In this document: in pieces, positions 45,748 to 56,200 of the stretch
How the letters are laid out: every line of letters starts with the position of its first letter
Position numbering within the stretch: position 1 is the stretch's first letter
DNA from: Pancytospora philotis
Lineage: Eukaryota; Microsporidia
Direction of reading: 5' to 3'
DNA length: 62,856 nt
NCBI GenBank assembly: GCA_023647555.1
Contig: JALRLY010000273.1
Coordinates: 1 to 62,856, forward strand
The notes under the pieces: model-generated
Database searches by the model: none
What the model saw: only the letters and a program-made list of their open reading frames with translations
Told to the model about the DNA's origin: nothing
Translations under genes and position numbers: made by a program

Positions 45748-46272
45748 TTAGAAAAATTTAATAATAAAGTACATGACAATGAACATGAGAAAGCCGCTCA
45801 GCAGGTACGTCGATGTCGAGATGCCCGTGCTGTTTTCGGTCACCGCCTTCAAGTTGCGCTCGTTCTCGGCTGCGTTCTTTGTCATCCCTGCTGTTACGCT
45901 GCTGAGGATCTTCTTGTCCGTTTGCAGGCTCTTCTTGAACTCAACTGCCATGTCCTTCAGCTGCGTGGCGTTCTTGTAGAGCGCGTCGTCGATCAGCCCC
46001 GGCCGCGCCTGCGCGCCGTGCTGGCGGATGTGCGTGGTTTCCTTCTCGAGCTCGGCGAAGTTGATGCTCGAGTTGAGCGACTTTATCAGAGTCTCCGCGC
46101 GCAGCCGCAGCTCCGGGTCGGCGATCGAGCCGCCCATGACCTGCAGCGCGTGGATGTTGCTGTCGATCCGCAGCTGTATCTCTTCGGCGCCATCGCTGTC
46201 CGCGCCCTTGAGCTGCTCCGTGAGGTCCGCCACGTTGTTGACGACTCGCTGAAAATCGTTAGCGTTGAACAT
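45748..46272 (-). CDS. USE1: Use1-like tail-anchored SNARE
   Basis: 174 residues. The C-terminus is a hydrophobic anchor (YLLSGFLMFIVMYFIIKFF). Just before it stands a heptad-repeat SNARE-like helix (LKDMAVEFKKSLQTDKKILS, then SVTAGMTKNAAENERNLKAV). The 'L...A..LK......S......' pattern resembles Use1 ('[20 protein letters not shown]'). The N-terminal 90 residues form another helical region. Use1 is the Qc-SNARE for Golgi-to-ER retrograde fusion. Being tail-anchored it would depend on the GET route, for which Sgt2 is encoded at 33075. Other Q-SNAREs cannot be excluded. Confidence 0.65.
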   Translation of the reverse strand: MFNANDFQRVVNNVADLTEQLKGADSDGAEEIQLRIDSNIHALQVMGGSIADPELRLRAETLIKSLNSSINFAELEKETTHIRQHGAQARPGLIDDALYKNATQLKDMAVEFKKSLQTDKKILSSVTAGMTKNAAENERNLKAVTENSTGISTSTYLLSGFLMFIVMYFIIKFF

Positions 46273-46486
46273 CGGCTGCGGGGCTTGCGAATTCCTTGTC
46301 TTATGGTCTGAAGGGCTGCCGTCGGGGGCATGGCGGGATGAGCCGTGCGATCTACAGGCAAATCAATAGTGAAACAGTGTGTCCAATGCTCTACAGCACG
46401 CGTTGACGACTGTGCCTGTCAGCGCACTGATACGTTTTCATCCCAAAACGCCCGGCATTGGCACCACACGCACGTGTATCCCCGCA

Positions 46487-46831
46487 ATGCGAGGGCGAAA
46501 AGCGGCAAATAAGCGCGATCGTGTACAGAAGGCGTGTGCAGATGGCTTACCAATAGAGCAACAGCTGCCAGAGCCAAACTATACGATAGCAGAGACAGAG
46601 CAGAACGGCCTCCTGGGCTGGAAGATAACTTTACTCGATGTGCGCCGGGTAAGATACCGGGTTGTGTCCGGCTACGAGCAGTGCGTGGAGCCCGCGAGCG
46701 ACAGCCTTTATTTGTGCGTGGCTGCGGCCGGCTATGCTAACGTAGGATTCAAATTCGCATGCCAGCAGCCGCGGGTGTTCCACTCCCGCGAAGGCGGCTC
46801 GTACGTCATAAGCCTGTTTGTGATTAAATAG
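46487..46831 (+). CDS. small beta-rich protein of 114 residues, unknown
   Basis: Starts at MRGRKAANKRDRV; an upstream in-frame start at 46379 is less likely. A basic N-terminus is followed by alternating strands (GWKITLLDVRRVRYRVVSGY, LYLCVAAAGYANVGFKFACQ, SYVISLFVIK) that look like a small beta-sandwich. No family recognised. It lies between USE1 (divergent) and the sirtuin gene. No AAATTT box, but CCC stands just before the start. Confidence 0.5.
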   Translation: MRGRKAANKRDRVQKACADGLPIEQQLPEPNYTIAETEQNGLLGWKITLLDVRRVRYRVVSGYEQCVEPASDSLYLCVAAAGYANVGFKFACQQPRVFHSREGGSYVISLFVIK

Positions 46832-46977
46832 CCACGCTTGTGTTATACCTGAGTTTATTACTGTGGCACTCCCATGGCAGCACAGTGTTCTTCACACTAC
46901 AGCACTTACGCCTGCGCACATCCTTGCGACGCGTGCCTTAAAATATTTTCATCTTCGTGCGACGCAATTTGCCTCCC

Positions 46978-48474
46978 ATGAAAAATATTGACGATCGCTT
47001 CATCGAGGCCAACAGGCACCTGTTCAAGCACAGGAAGTGCGTGTTTGTTGTCGGCGCCGGGATCTCAGTCGCCAGCGGGATCCCCGACTTCCGCTCGGCG
47101 GACGGGATATTCAGCATGCTGCGCAAACAGCTCAGGATCGACGGCAAGCAGCTGTTCACCTACAACTTCGGCATCAAGGAGGGTACGCGGGAGATCTACC
47201 TCAAGTACATCGCCGACCTGAAGAAGCTGTGCAGCGAAAGCGCGCCCAACAGCGTGCATCGGTTTCTTGCTGCGTATCCCCGGTCGCGCACGTACACGCA
47301 GAACATCGATTGCCTCGAGGAGCGCGCGGGGATGGTGTTCGCCCAGAACGGCGCGGCCGAGGACAGGAGCACACGGGGCGGCGCGCCTTCTGACTGCGAG
47401 CTGAAGGGCGTGTATCTGCACGGGAACCTGAAGCAGCTCTGCTGCCGCTACTGCGGCTACAAGGAGCCGTTCACGGACGAGGCGGTGGAGGTGTTTGCGC
47501 GCGGCGAGGACATCCTGTGCAAGCTCTGCCTCGAGCGCCGCGAGGCCTGCATCAAGAACAACATCAGAAAGCGGCCCATCGGCAACATGCATCCTGGGAT
47601 CATCCACTACCAGCAGTCGCACCCCGACGGAGCCTTCATCGGAAAGATGGCGGAGAAGGACCGCGACTGCGATCTCCTGGTCGTGATGGGCACGAGCCTT
47701 AAGGTCGAGGGAGTCAAGAAGCTCGTGAAGATGTTTGCCAAATCGCCGAACGCCGCGGGCAAACGCATCCTCGTGAACCTCACGCGGCCCACCAAGGAGT
47801 GGGAGGATGTGTTCGACTACATCTACGAGGGTGACTGCGGTAAATTCGTAGAGGCTCTGCGTCCCAGCGCACCCGCCCGTGATGCACTGCCGGTTACAAC
47901 AGGTGACGCGTCCGTGCATAACACAGCTTATGGCAATGGCGCGTCCGATGCATTCGGTTCGCCGCTGATGGGATCGAAGCGCAGTTCGATAGAGGCCAGC
48001 ATGCGCCGCATCTCGATTTCTTTCATAGCAGATGAAGCAACGCCCGGTGTTACAAAGGACACTGCACAGAATGACTGTGCGCGCATATCTCGCACAGATT
48101 CAGTTTCCAGTCCTCACGAGAACCCGGATGATTCTTTTCTCAGCGTGGATACCTACGACCATTCGCTGCTGAAGGTGGAGCCCTCGCCCTCCAAGACCGA
48201 CATTCTGAGGCGCCTTGAGCAGCTGTCTGAGATATTCGACAGCCCCGATGTGATTGCGCAGCCGGTGCTCGACACCGTCCTGCGTGACGCGCCGGCAGCT
48301 GAAATCGCGCCGATGGACGATGCGGCCTGCGAGGATCCGTCTGATGCGGTGCCGGCCTGCGATCTGGAGGCCGAGATTTCGAACATCATCGTGGAGGAGG
48401 TCTCGCGCGCGAAGAAGGTCGAGATTCGCCTTACGCCCAAGAAAAAGATCAAGCGCAAGGCTGCCAAGCACTGA
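46978..48474 (+). CDS. sirtuin, Hst3/Hst4-type NAD-dependent deacetylase
   Basis: 498 residues. Catalytic core at about 15-290: VFVVGAGISVASGIPDFRSA (NAD site), YTQNIDCLEERAG, the active histidine in VYLHGNLKQL, and zinc cysteines CCRYCGY and CKLC. HPGIIHYQQSHPDGAF, then DLLVVMGTSLKVEGVKKLVK, matches the Hst3/Hst4 class ('ILIVMGTSLKVDGVKKLV'). That class removes H3K56 acetylation behind replication forks. The C-terminal 200 residues are acidic and serine-rich, ending in a basic cluster (RLTPKKKIKRKAAKH), likely a nuclear signal. Start chosen after GCAATTTGCCTCCC. All catalytic residues are present. Confidence 0.88.
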   Translation: MKNIDDRFIEANRHLFKHRKCVFVVGAGISVASGIPDFRSADGIFSMLRKQLRIDGKQLFTYNFGIKEGTREIYLKYIADLKKLCSESAPNSVHRFLAAYPRSRTYTQNIDCLEERAGMVFAQNGAAEDRSTRGGAPSDCELKGVYLHGNLKQLCCRYCGYKEPFTDEAVEVFARGEDILCKLCLERREACIKNNIRKRPIGNMHPGIIHYQQSHPDGAFIGKMAEKDRDCDLLVVMGTSLKVEGVKKLVKMFAKSPNAAGKRILVNLTRPTKEWEDVFDYIYEGDCGKFVEALRPSAPARDALPVTTGDASVHNTAYGNGASDAFGSPLMGSKRSSIEASMRRISISFIADEATPGVTKDTAQNDCARISRTDSVSSPHENPDDSFLSVDTYDHSLLKVEPSPSKTDILRRLEQLSEIFDSPDVIAQPVLDTVLRDAPAAEIAPMDDAACEDPSDAVPACDLEAEISNIIVEEVSRAKKVEIRLTPKKKIKRKAAKH

Positions 48475-48776
48475 GGGTGTCTTTATATAAATATTACTGC
48501 AAGCTTTTATTTGTCTAACCGAGATCATTTGAATGAGCATCCTTGGATGTCTGTTTATTGCGGATGATCCGCTTATAAAACAGGGCTAGGCGTTATACAC
48601 TCAGATTTCTCTCAAGTAGTTTGAACTAGCGTCACTGGCAGCATCAGCCATTTATGTGTGTATTTTGGTGGAATATAATCAAGCTGCACTAAATAAAGCT
48701 GCTTTTATTAATTTACTTACATGCAGATAAAACTCGCTCCGCTACAAAGAACCGCGGCTCATACTACCAGAGAGGA
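48475..48776. other. intergenic region, no gene recognised
   Basis: AT-rich 3' flank of two convergent genes with AATAAA-like signals. Confidence 0.4.
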
Positions 48777-50360
48777 TCATTTAAAAATATCCCACAGGTT
48801 CGAATCGACGCTGTCTGCATCGTGCGCCGCCCGCTTCTGCGTTTTCCTCTTGATTTCTTTCTCCTCGTGGGCTTTGAGCCGGCTCATAAGCTTGTGCTTC
48901 TCTGCCTCAAAGAGCTTCCGCTGAGCGCTCATCAGATCAGCAAAATACTGCTTGATGTCTCCGATCGCAGTGCCGCCAGCGAGTTCATTGATACGGCTAC
49001 CCACAGATGCGACTTCATTTTGCAAGCCATGCAGTCTCGTACGGAGAAGCTCGCCAGCAGCACAAGCGCGAGCTCCCAGCGCTTCTAGAGACGCCGCCGC
49101 TTTCGCTTTCTCTAAACTTCCTTGAAGGCGCGCTGACTGGAAATCGCCTTTGGCCGCTTGCAGCTCGCTCTCAATGGCGGAAAGTCTATTTCTTAGTTGC
49201 TGCTCTGTGCGTGCCGCAGCATCGATCCTCGCATGCAGAGTGTTGTATGCTCGTTGCAGTGTCTGAGCAACTCCAACCACTCGTGGAACGAGGTGTTTAA
49301 GCTCGTCTGACTCTGCTTTGACCTCATTTGCGGTGTGCTGGTACAATAAACAGCGCTCGGCATGCCTGGTGTCGCCCAGGGCACGGCAGCGGTTCTGCAG
49401 CCCGCTCAGCGCGGCCTCCACACCGCCCAGTTTGGTCCTCATCAAACCCATTTCTGTCTCCACCAGGCTCTTTTCCTCCGTCATATCGTCAATGTGCTTC
49501 TGCTGCGCGGCCGTGTCGCTGCGGAGCGCTTCGATGGTGTATTCACTCGCGAGCTCGCTCTGCTTGAGCCTTATGTTCTCCGCCTGCAGCTCTTTGAGCT
49601 CCTCTCCGCGCGTTCGCAGGCTGTCCTTAAACAGTTCGATGTATTTGGACACCTCGCCCTTGTACAGCATGAAGGTCCGGTGCTTGTCCTTCAGCCGTGC
49701 GTTGGTCTCCTGGAGCTTGCGCAGGTCCTCGGTCAGCCCCGCGATGCGCCCAGCATGCCGGCCGGTCTCTTTCTCCAGGACGGCTATGCGCTGCGCTTGT
49801 CTGCGCGAAAGACCGGCAAGCGCCGTGTGCGTCTCGCGGACAGCGAGGTACTCTCCTTTGACGGTTGCCATGAAAGGAATGAGCTTCTCGAGACTACCCA
49901 CGAAGTATTCGTAGCGGGCCTCAAGATTTTTAAGCAACGGCCTTTCGTTAGGGTTCTTCGCGGTAATGCCGCAGCTGGAAGCTGAATTGTGGCTCTGTAG
50001 GAGATCTGGTAATACCTCAGCATTCAGTATGCTGGCTGATGCACGCGCCTCCTTAACAAGGGACCGACTGTTTAGCTCCTGCATATCTGTATCTATCCTG
50101 GCGCATCGGCCAACACTATTCTCGTACGAATATTTTTCAGAGTCATGCGCATGCGCTGCGACCCCAGTGTATCCTGTCAATGCCTGTTCTACGCCAGCTC
50201 TGTTACACGTAGTATTTCTGTTAAACATCGGGTTGTCTAGCTTGATAGTGGACAGATCGCCCAGGTCTATTTGGATGACATCGGGCGTGCGCCTTTTCTT
50301 CTGTGCGGCAATGGCCTTCACTCGCTGCTGAAACGGGCTAGGCTTGCGGCTCGGTCGCAT
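48777..50360 (-). CDS. long coiled-coil protein, unknown
   Basis: 527 residues. The N-terminus is basic and disordered (RPSRKPSPFQQRVKAIAAQK, KKRRTPDVIQIDL). From about 170 to 500 it is nearly continuous coiled coil (for example RIAGLTEDLRKLQETNARLK, GEELKELQAENIRLKQSELA). After a basic stretch (KRKTQKRAAHD) it ends with a short motif VDSNLWDIFK, which may be a docking peptide. This layout is common in spindle-pole, kinetochore and tethering proteins; I cannot choose among them. The ATG at 50360 is preferred over the frame start at 50453. Confidence 0.65.
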   Translation of the reverse strand: MRPSRKPSPFQQRVKAIAAQKKRRTPDVIQIDLGDLSTIKLDNPMFNRNTTCNRAGVEQALTGYTGVAAHAHDSEKYSYENSVGRCARIDTDMQELNSRSLVKEARASASILNAEVLPDLLQSHNSASSCGITAKNPNERPLLKNLEARYEYFVGSLEKLIPFMATVKGEYLAVRETHTALAGLSRRQAQRIAVLEKETGRHAGRIAGLTEDLRKLQETNARLKDKHRTFMLYKGEVSKYIELFKDSLRTRGEELKELQAENIRLKQSELASEYTIEALRSDTAAQQKHIDDMTEEKSLVETEMGLMRTKLGGVEAALSGLQNRCRALGDTRHAERCLLYQHTANEVKAESDELKHLVPRVVGVAQTLQRAYNTLHARIDAAARTEQQLRNRLSAIESELQAAKGDFQSARLQGSLEKAKAAASLEALGARACAAGELLRTRLHGLQNEVASVGSRINELAGGTAIGDIKQYFADLMSAQRKLFEAEKHKLMSRLKAHEEKEIKRKTQKRAAHDADSVDSNLWDIFK

Positions 50361-50548
50361 TCGTTTATGCACCACCGCTTTTTTACGCCAACGCCATCCG
50401 TATAGAAAATGCTGAAAGGGACCGTTGTGAACTACACGCGTGCATTTACACACTCGTTTATTCTAAGGCCGGCATACAAAAGTCAAGCCTTCACACGCCC
50501 AGATACTCGCAACAGCGCTACCGCCAGCGACCAGTAAAAAGAATTTTG

Positions 50549-50556
50549 AAAATTTT
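50549..50556 (+). promoter_or_regulatory. AAATTT-like start-proximal box
   Basis: AAAATTTT, then GTCCT and ATG at 50562; GAATTTTG precedes it. Confidence 0.62.
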
Positions 50557-50561
50557 GTCCT

Positions 50562-52895
50562 ATGTTCAAGATCACAGGCAGTCTGAACGGCCTGTTCAAG
50601 CACTACCGGACGCCCACCGAGCGGGTTTCGGCGGCCATACCGCCGCAGCTCCGCAGCATAGGCGAGACGCCGTATCTGCTGCTCCCCCTGGAGCACGCGT
50701 TCTGCATCTACAGGCTGGAGGATCTCACTCTGCACTTCCTGAGCCCCGCCGTGGGGAGCATTGCAGCGCTGTGCTTCAACGACCACGATGTGCTGCTCTG
50801 CGAGGGCAGTCTAGTCCATAGGGTCGATCGCGGCGAGATCGTGTCTACGTATTCGCTTGGCGCCCGGGCCTGTATTGAGTACCCGGGGGCCATGGCTGGC
50901 ACGCACAGCGGTGTCAAGGGCATGTGCCGGTTTGGCGAGTATCTCGTGCTGCTAACGCGCGAGGACCAGCTGGTTGTTCTCAAGCACCGCTCGGAGTCGG
51001 CTGACCCGCTGGAGCGCGCGGCCGCGTTCCAGAGTGGCAACGATTCCACCGGCCCGGCAGATAGCGCTGATTTCGTCTCCGAGGTAAGCCGTTTCAGCCT
51101 CGGCGCGGGCGCGCAGATGATATACCACCCGTACACCTATCTGAACAAGATCCTCGTAGTCTATGAAACCGGAGTCGTGGAGCTATACAACATCAACAAG
51201 GGCAAGCTGATCTTCAGCTTCGATTTCGGTGCCCGCGTGCTCGCTGTCAAACAGACGAGCGTGCTTGATGTGCTCGGGTTTCTGCTCGATGATGGGACGC
51301 TGCGGGTGTTCGATATCAAGAAGAACAAGCTCGTTTTCGACATCGTTGAGTACAGGCTGGCGGGCGGCGCGAAGCTCTCGGCACCGGAGGATGCCGCGGC
51401 GATCAGCAACTACCAGCTCGACTTTAAGGACAAGTACGCGCTGGTTCTGATCAACGGCCGCCTCTCGGTCTACGATCTGGAGATCAAAAGAGAGCTGTTC
51501 CAGAAGCAGGGGGTCCTCTCGGCGCTGCTCGTCAGCCAGGACACCTTCTTTGTGGCAACCGCGGATGCTGTGAGCCTCTACAACATGGACGACTTCTCGC
51601 TCTTCAAGACGCGCTTCATGCTTTCCGGGCCGGTCAGGAGCGTCACTGCGCTCTCGGACCGCGAGGTTCTGTTCGTCGGCAGCGAGAAGCTCTTCAAGAT
51701 GAACGTGTACAAGGACGAGCAGAACACCTACCTGAAGAATAAGAGGAGCATCGACAGTGTCGCCGTTGGCAAGCATCTGCTCGTTTCGGGCGAGGGCCAG
51801 CTGAGCTACCTGAACCCCGCGGGCGCGCCCAGCAGCTTCATCGACAAGAAATGTAAATGGTGCAAGACATACGACGACTTCTGCCTTTTCGGAACGGGCT
51901 CGGGCTGCAAGCTGATGAATTTGAAGTCCAAGCGCATCGTGCTCGATTTCAAGCTTGCTGGCGCTGGAGCTACTGCTGCTGGGTCTGCAAAGGAGTTCAA
52001 TTACCAGGTGGATGACGGTAATACAGAAATACTAGACGGCGATTTCAACAACGAGAAGCTCAGCATCCTGACCGCGTCCCGGCTGCTCACGTTCAACTAC
52101 AAGAAGGAGCTGGTGTTCTCCTACGATGTCACGTCGCTGACCGCTGCGAAGGCCAGTGGCGATTATACAGTTCGCCCAGCGAGCGCTGCAAGCACAAAAG
52201 AGGCAGCACCCGTAAGGCCCACGGCGCTCGAGATACGCGGGAGCCTGTACTTCCTCCACGGCGGGAACGACCTCGCTGTGGTCTGCAACACCGTTGCGCG
52301 CGCCTTCAAGGCCGACCGTTACGCCGTGGATTTTACCAACAAGTTCATCGCCACCGTCTACGACTGTAAGCTCGCGCTCTACGACATTGTCACCGGCTGC
52401 CTCATCGAGCGCGTGTCCGCCAACGTCGCGATCAAGGACGTCGCGATCGTCGACAGGCTCAAGTTCATCGGCCTGCTGGACACCGACGACGACTTCCACC
52501 TGCTCTTCAACCAGTCGTATCTGGACCGCGCGCAGAGCACGCTGCTTTCCACGCGGCGCGGGCGCTCCTCGCTCGGCCTTTCCCTGGCCAAGAAGGAGAG
52601 CGGCTTTGCCCGGGACATGGCGATGTACAAGGAGTTCGGTGCGCGCCCGGACGAGATTATCGAAGCGTTGCAGAAGGACGAGGTGCTGGAGTTGCTGAAG
52701 CTGATCGAGACCAACATCGATGACGCCGCCGCCAAGAGCGTGCTCGCGAAGATCCTGAGACTGAAGAGCCATTTGCTCGCGCCCGAGGATGTCGCGCGTC
52801 TGCATGCGCACATCGAGAAGGCCTGGGCTAAGAGCGAAGACGTGCTGGTCAAAACGCTCGGCTACCTCAAGGTATCGCAGAAGCAGCTGCTCTAA
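50562..52895 (+). CDS. UTP21: Utp21/WDR36-like U3 processome protein
   Basis: 777 residues. A degenerate WD40 double propeller occupies most of the protein. YHPYTYLNKILVVYETGVVE then LYNINKGKLIFSF is the Utp21 signature ('HP.TYLNKILLGS..G.L.LWN..T.K'). The C-terminal Utp21 domain starts with SSLGLSLAKKESGFARDMAM and runs through a helical tail to the end. Utp21 is part of the UTP-B complex bound to the 5' ETS in the small-subunit processome with Mrd1 and Rrp7-type factors. Many blades have lost the WD dipeptide. About 160 residues shorter than yeast Utp21. Confidence 0.85.
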   Translation: MFKITGSLNGLFKHYRTPTERVSAAIPPQLRSIGETPYLLLPLEHAFCIYRLEDLTLHFLSPAVGSIAALCFNDHDVLLCEGSLVHRVDRGEIVSTYSLGARACIEYPGAMAGTHSGVKGMCRFGEYLVLLTREDQLVVLKHRSESADPLERAAAFQSGNDSTGPADSADFVSEVSRFSLGAGAQMIYHPYTYLNKILVVYETGVVELYNINKGKLIFSFDFGARVLAVKQTSVLDVLGFLLDDGTLRVFDIKKNKLVFDIVEYRLAGGAKLSAPEDAAAISNYQLDFKDKYALVLINGRLSVYDLEIKRELFQKQGVLSALLVSQDTFFVATADAVSLYNMDDFSLFKTRFMLSGPVRSVTALSDREVLFVGSEKLFKMNVYKDEQNTYLKNKRSIDSVAVGKHLLVSGEGQLSYLNPAGAPSSFIDKKCKWCKTYDDFCLFGTGSGCKLMNLKSKRIVLDFKLAGAGATAAGSAKEFNYQVDDGNTEILDGDFNNEKLSILTASRLLTFNYKKELVFSYDVTSLTAAKASGDYTVRPASAASTKEAAPVRPTALEIRGSLYFLHGGNDLAVVCNTVARAFKADRYAVDFTNKFIATVYDCKLALYDIVTGCLIERVSANVAIKDVAIVDRLKFIGLLDTDDDFHLLFNQSYLDRAQSTLLSTRRGRSSLGLSLAKKESGFARDMAMYKEFGARPDEIIEALQKDEVLELLKLIETNIDDAAAKSVLAKILRLKSHLLAPEDVARLHAHIEKAWAKSEDVLVKTLGYLKVSQKQLL

Positions 52896-53000
52896 AGCTG
52901 GAACGATCTACATAGAGTTCCAGGGCGACCAGATTTGGTGATGGTTTCTATTAAACCTCCGTTAGTTTAGATATTTTCTATTTTTATAGCAGCTGCTACT

Positions 53001-53168
53001 ATGGATAAGCGGTGGCTTTATCCTTGCCACTTCTTACTCCCTGGCCAAGCAGCGCAGCTTCGTGAAAATTTTAACGAAAACGTTGCACCCGTATGGGCAC
53101 AGCTCGCTGATGAGTTCCTGCTTGAGCTGAAGATATACGAGACGAACAACTCAGGAAACACACAATAG
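53001..53168 (+). CDS. possible small protein of 55 residues
   Basis: ATG at 53001 to TAG at 53166-53168. The product starts MDKRWLYPCHFLLPGQAAQL and continues with helical, acidic sequence (WAQLADEFLLELKIYE), which looks more protein-like than chance. It has no adjacent AAATTT box, and an AAAATTTTA lies inside it. No family recognised. Confidence 0.3.
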   Translation: MDKRWLYPCHFLLPGQAAQLRENFNENVAPVWAQLADEFLLELKIYETNNSGNTQ

Positions 53169-53242
53169 CAAACCGCGCTTCCTGCCAAGCGCACCACGCA
53201 CGCCATTTATACCAGTGCGCAGCCGCCGCCTTTAATTACCAC

Positions 53243-53251
53243 AAAAATTTT
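53243..53251 (+). promoter_or_regulatory. AAATTT-like start-proximal box
   Basis: AAAAATTTT, then CACCGAT and ATG at 53259. Confidence 0.65.
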
Positions 53252-53258
53252 CACCGAT

Positions 53259-56200
53259 ATGCGGAGCAAAGACATCGGCGACCAGCACGTCCGGCAGTTC
53301 GATGCGCTGTTCGGCAACGGTATACTGAGCAACGTGATCGCCAAGACGAACCCCATGGCGTTCAAGAAGTTCAAGCTGGTGTTCGAGGAGTTCGAGGTCC
53401 ACCAGCCCTACTGGCCTGACGGCGCGATGCTCGACCGCCGGCTGCTGCCCAGGGACTGCAGGGAGCAGTCGCTGACGTACGGCGGCGCGTGCTTTCTGAA
53501 AGTGCGCCTTGAGTACGACGGGCGCGTGCTGTTCTCCGGATTCAAGCCCGCAGGCGTGTTCCCGGTGATGCTGCGGTCCTCGCTGTGCCACCTGCGCGCG
53601 CTGGCAGACAGCGCTGCGCCCGGCGATCTGCACAGGGTCTCTGAGGACCCGGACGAGGCCGGCGGGTACTTCATCGTCGGCGGCTACGACAAGATGGTGC
53701 GCTTCCACATCGCGTACAAGCGGAACCACATGTTCGTCGTGAAGGCCAAGTCCAAGGACGCGATGTACACCGATTTCAGCTGCATGATACGCTCGGTGGG
53801 CGAGGACGAGGTCGGCCAGAAGAACGAGATCAAGTACTGCGCGGACGGCAACATACTCTACAAGATGTACGTCCACAAGCGCATCTACCTCATTCCCGTC
53901 GTGCTGATTCTGCGCGCGCTGGTGAACACGACCGACGAGGAGATCTACAGGAGCATCGGCGCCGACAAGCGCGTCCTCACGCTGCTTGCGCGGATGCGCG
54001 AGATCGATGCGTATTCGCAGCGCGAGGCGCTCGGGTACCTCGGGAACCGCTTTCGCCCCGTGATGCGCGAGGAGGACCCGGTGGCGTGCGGCAGGGAGCT
54101 GCTGCGGCGCTACGTGCTCATCCACCTCAACAGCAACGAGGACAAGTTCAACCTCATCGTTGACTCGATCCGCAAGCTGCTGCGCTGCGTCGACGGGGAG
54201 ATCGCGCCCGACAATATCGACCTGACGTCGAACCACGAGCTGTACACCGAGGCGCAGCTGATCGCGCTCTGCGTGCGCGAGAAGCTCGAGGAGATCAAAC
54301 GCGCCTTCTACATCAAGATCCTGTCCATCGTGCGCCCGCGCATCAACACCGGCGAGTCGACCACCTCGCTGAACGCGTCCGAGGCCGCCGAGCTGCTCGA
54401 CACGCTGTCGGAGGCGCAGGTGGAGCGCGCGATTAAGTTCTTCAACGCCCTCGACTTCTCGGTCGGCAGCAAGGTCTCCTCGTTCCTCTCCACGGGCAAC
54501 CTCACGACGATGAGCTGCTCCGATCTGCTGCAAACGAGCGGGTTCACGATCATCGCCGAGCGCATCAACTTCTGGCGCTTCGCCTCGCACTTTGAAAGCG
54601 TGTCGCGCGGTGCGTTCTTCGCCACGCTCAAAATCACGTCTATCCGTAAGCTGCGGCCCGAGAGCTGGGGCTTCCTGTGTCCGGTGCACACGCCCGACGG
54701 CGCGCCCTGCGGTCTGCTGCTCCATCTGACGAAGAACTGCCACATCACGGCCGTCCCTGCCGCCTTCGACCCGGCTGTGTGCTTCGAGCACGGTCTTGTG
54801 CCGGCCAAGCGCCTTGCCGGCGCGGGCGTTCCGCTGTACTACAACGGTAAGCTGCTGGGCCGCACCGAGGGCCCGCGCGAGCTCGTGACTGCGCTGCGGC
54901 GGCACCGCTCGGAGCACAGGCTGTGCGTCGAGATCGCGTACGAGCACGGCCCGCTGGTCTACGAGGCGGTCTACGTCTCGGACGGGATGAGCGCGCTCAT
55001 GCGGCGCGTGCGGAACCTGCGCACCGGCGAGGACGACTGGATCGGCGCCAAGGAGCAGATATTCCTGGACATACAGCTCGCGAAGTACGCCACGGACGAC
55101 GCCTACAATGACTGCGACCGCGCCTGTGCCGACGCCTCCTATGCTACCAGCGCCCATGATAGCGTAACGGTTTCACCGCCTACTGTCGGGCACGAGTACG
55201 CCGAGATCGAGTGCAGCAACATGTTCAGCACCGTGGGCGCCTGCATCCCGTTCGCCGACTACAATCCGAGCCCGCGTAACATCTACCAGTGCCAGATGGC
55301 GAAGCAGGCCATGGGGGTGCCGGCTTACAACATGCGCACGCGGACCGACAACAAGATGTACTGGGTCAACTACCTCCAGACGCCCATGGTGCACACCGAC
55401 GCGTACTCTGCGCTGGCGAAGTATCCGATCGGCTACAACTGCGTGGTCGCCGTGCTGAGCTACACCGCGTACGACATGGAGGACGCCGTGGTGATCAACA
55501 AGAGCGCGAAGGAGCGCGGGCTGTTCAGCGCGTACATCTACAAGAACGAGAAGTTTGTGCTGGCCAAGAACGCGTTTATTGAGTACACGCCGAGCGTCGG
55601 CACCGTGGTCAAGACCGACGACGTGCTGGTCAGCTACAGCAACGAGGACACGGGCCCGGGGGCGCACAAGTACACGGGGGCGGAGACCGGCGTGGTCGAG
55701 TGTGTGCGGGTGTTCACGAACGGGACGCCGTGCGTGACCGTCACGATCAGGATCGAGCGCAACCCGACGATCGGCGACAAGTTCTGCTCGCGGCACGGGC
55801 AGAAGGGCGTGCTCTCCATGCTCTGGCCGGAGGTGGACATGCCGTTCACCGAGCAGGGGCTGCGTCCGGATTTGATCATCAACCCGCACGCGTTCCCGTC
55901 GCGCATGACGATCGGCATGCTGCTGGAGAGCATGTGCGGCAAGGCAGCCATGGTGACGGGCGAGGAGCAGGACGCCACGCCGTTCGTCAAGAACACGTAC
56001 TTCAAAGAGGATGAGACCGCCGGCGCCGCCGGGGCCTCCCAGCGCCGCAACATCGGCGAGGAGCTCGAGGCCTGCGGCTTCAACTACTACGGCAACGAGC
56101 CGATGTACTCGGGCATCACCGGCACGGAGTTCAAGACCGACATCTTCATCGGCTCCGTCTACTACCAGCGCCTCAGGCACATGGTCAACGACAAGTACCA

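Larger units (their letters stand above)
52896..53258. other. intergenic region with one small frame
   Basis: Holds the 55-codon frame 53001-53168 listed separately and the RPA2 promoter box. Confidence 0.4.

Noticed and set aside
53232..55157. 641-codon minus-strand frame opposite RPA2
   Set aside because: Same composition effect; the plus strand encodes an unmistakable Pol I subunit.
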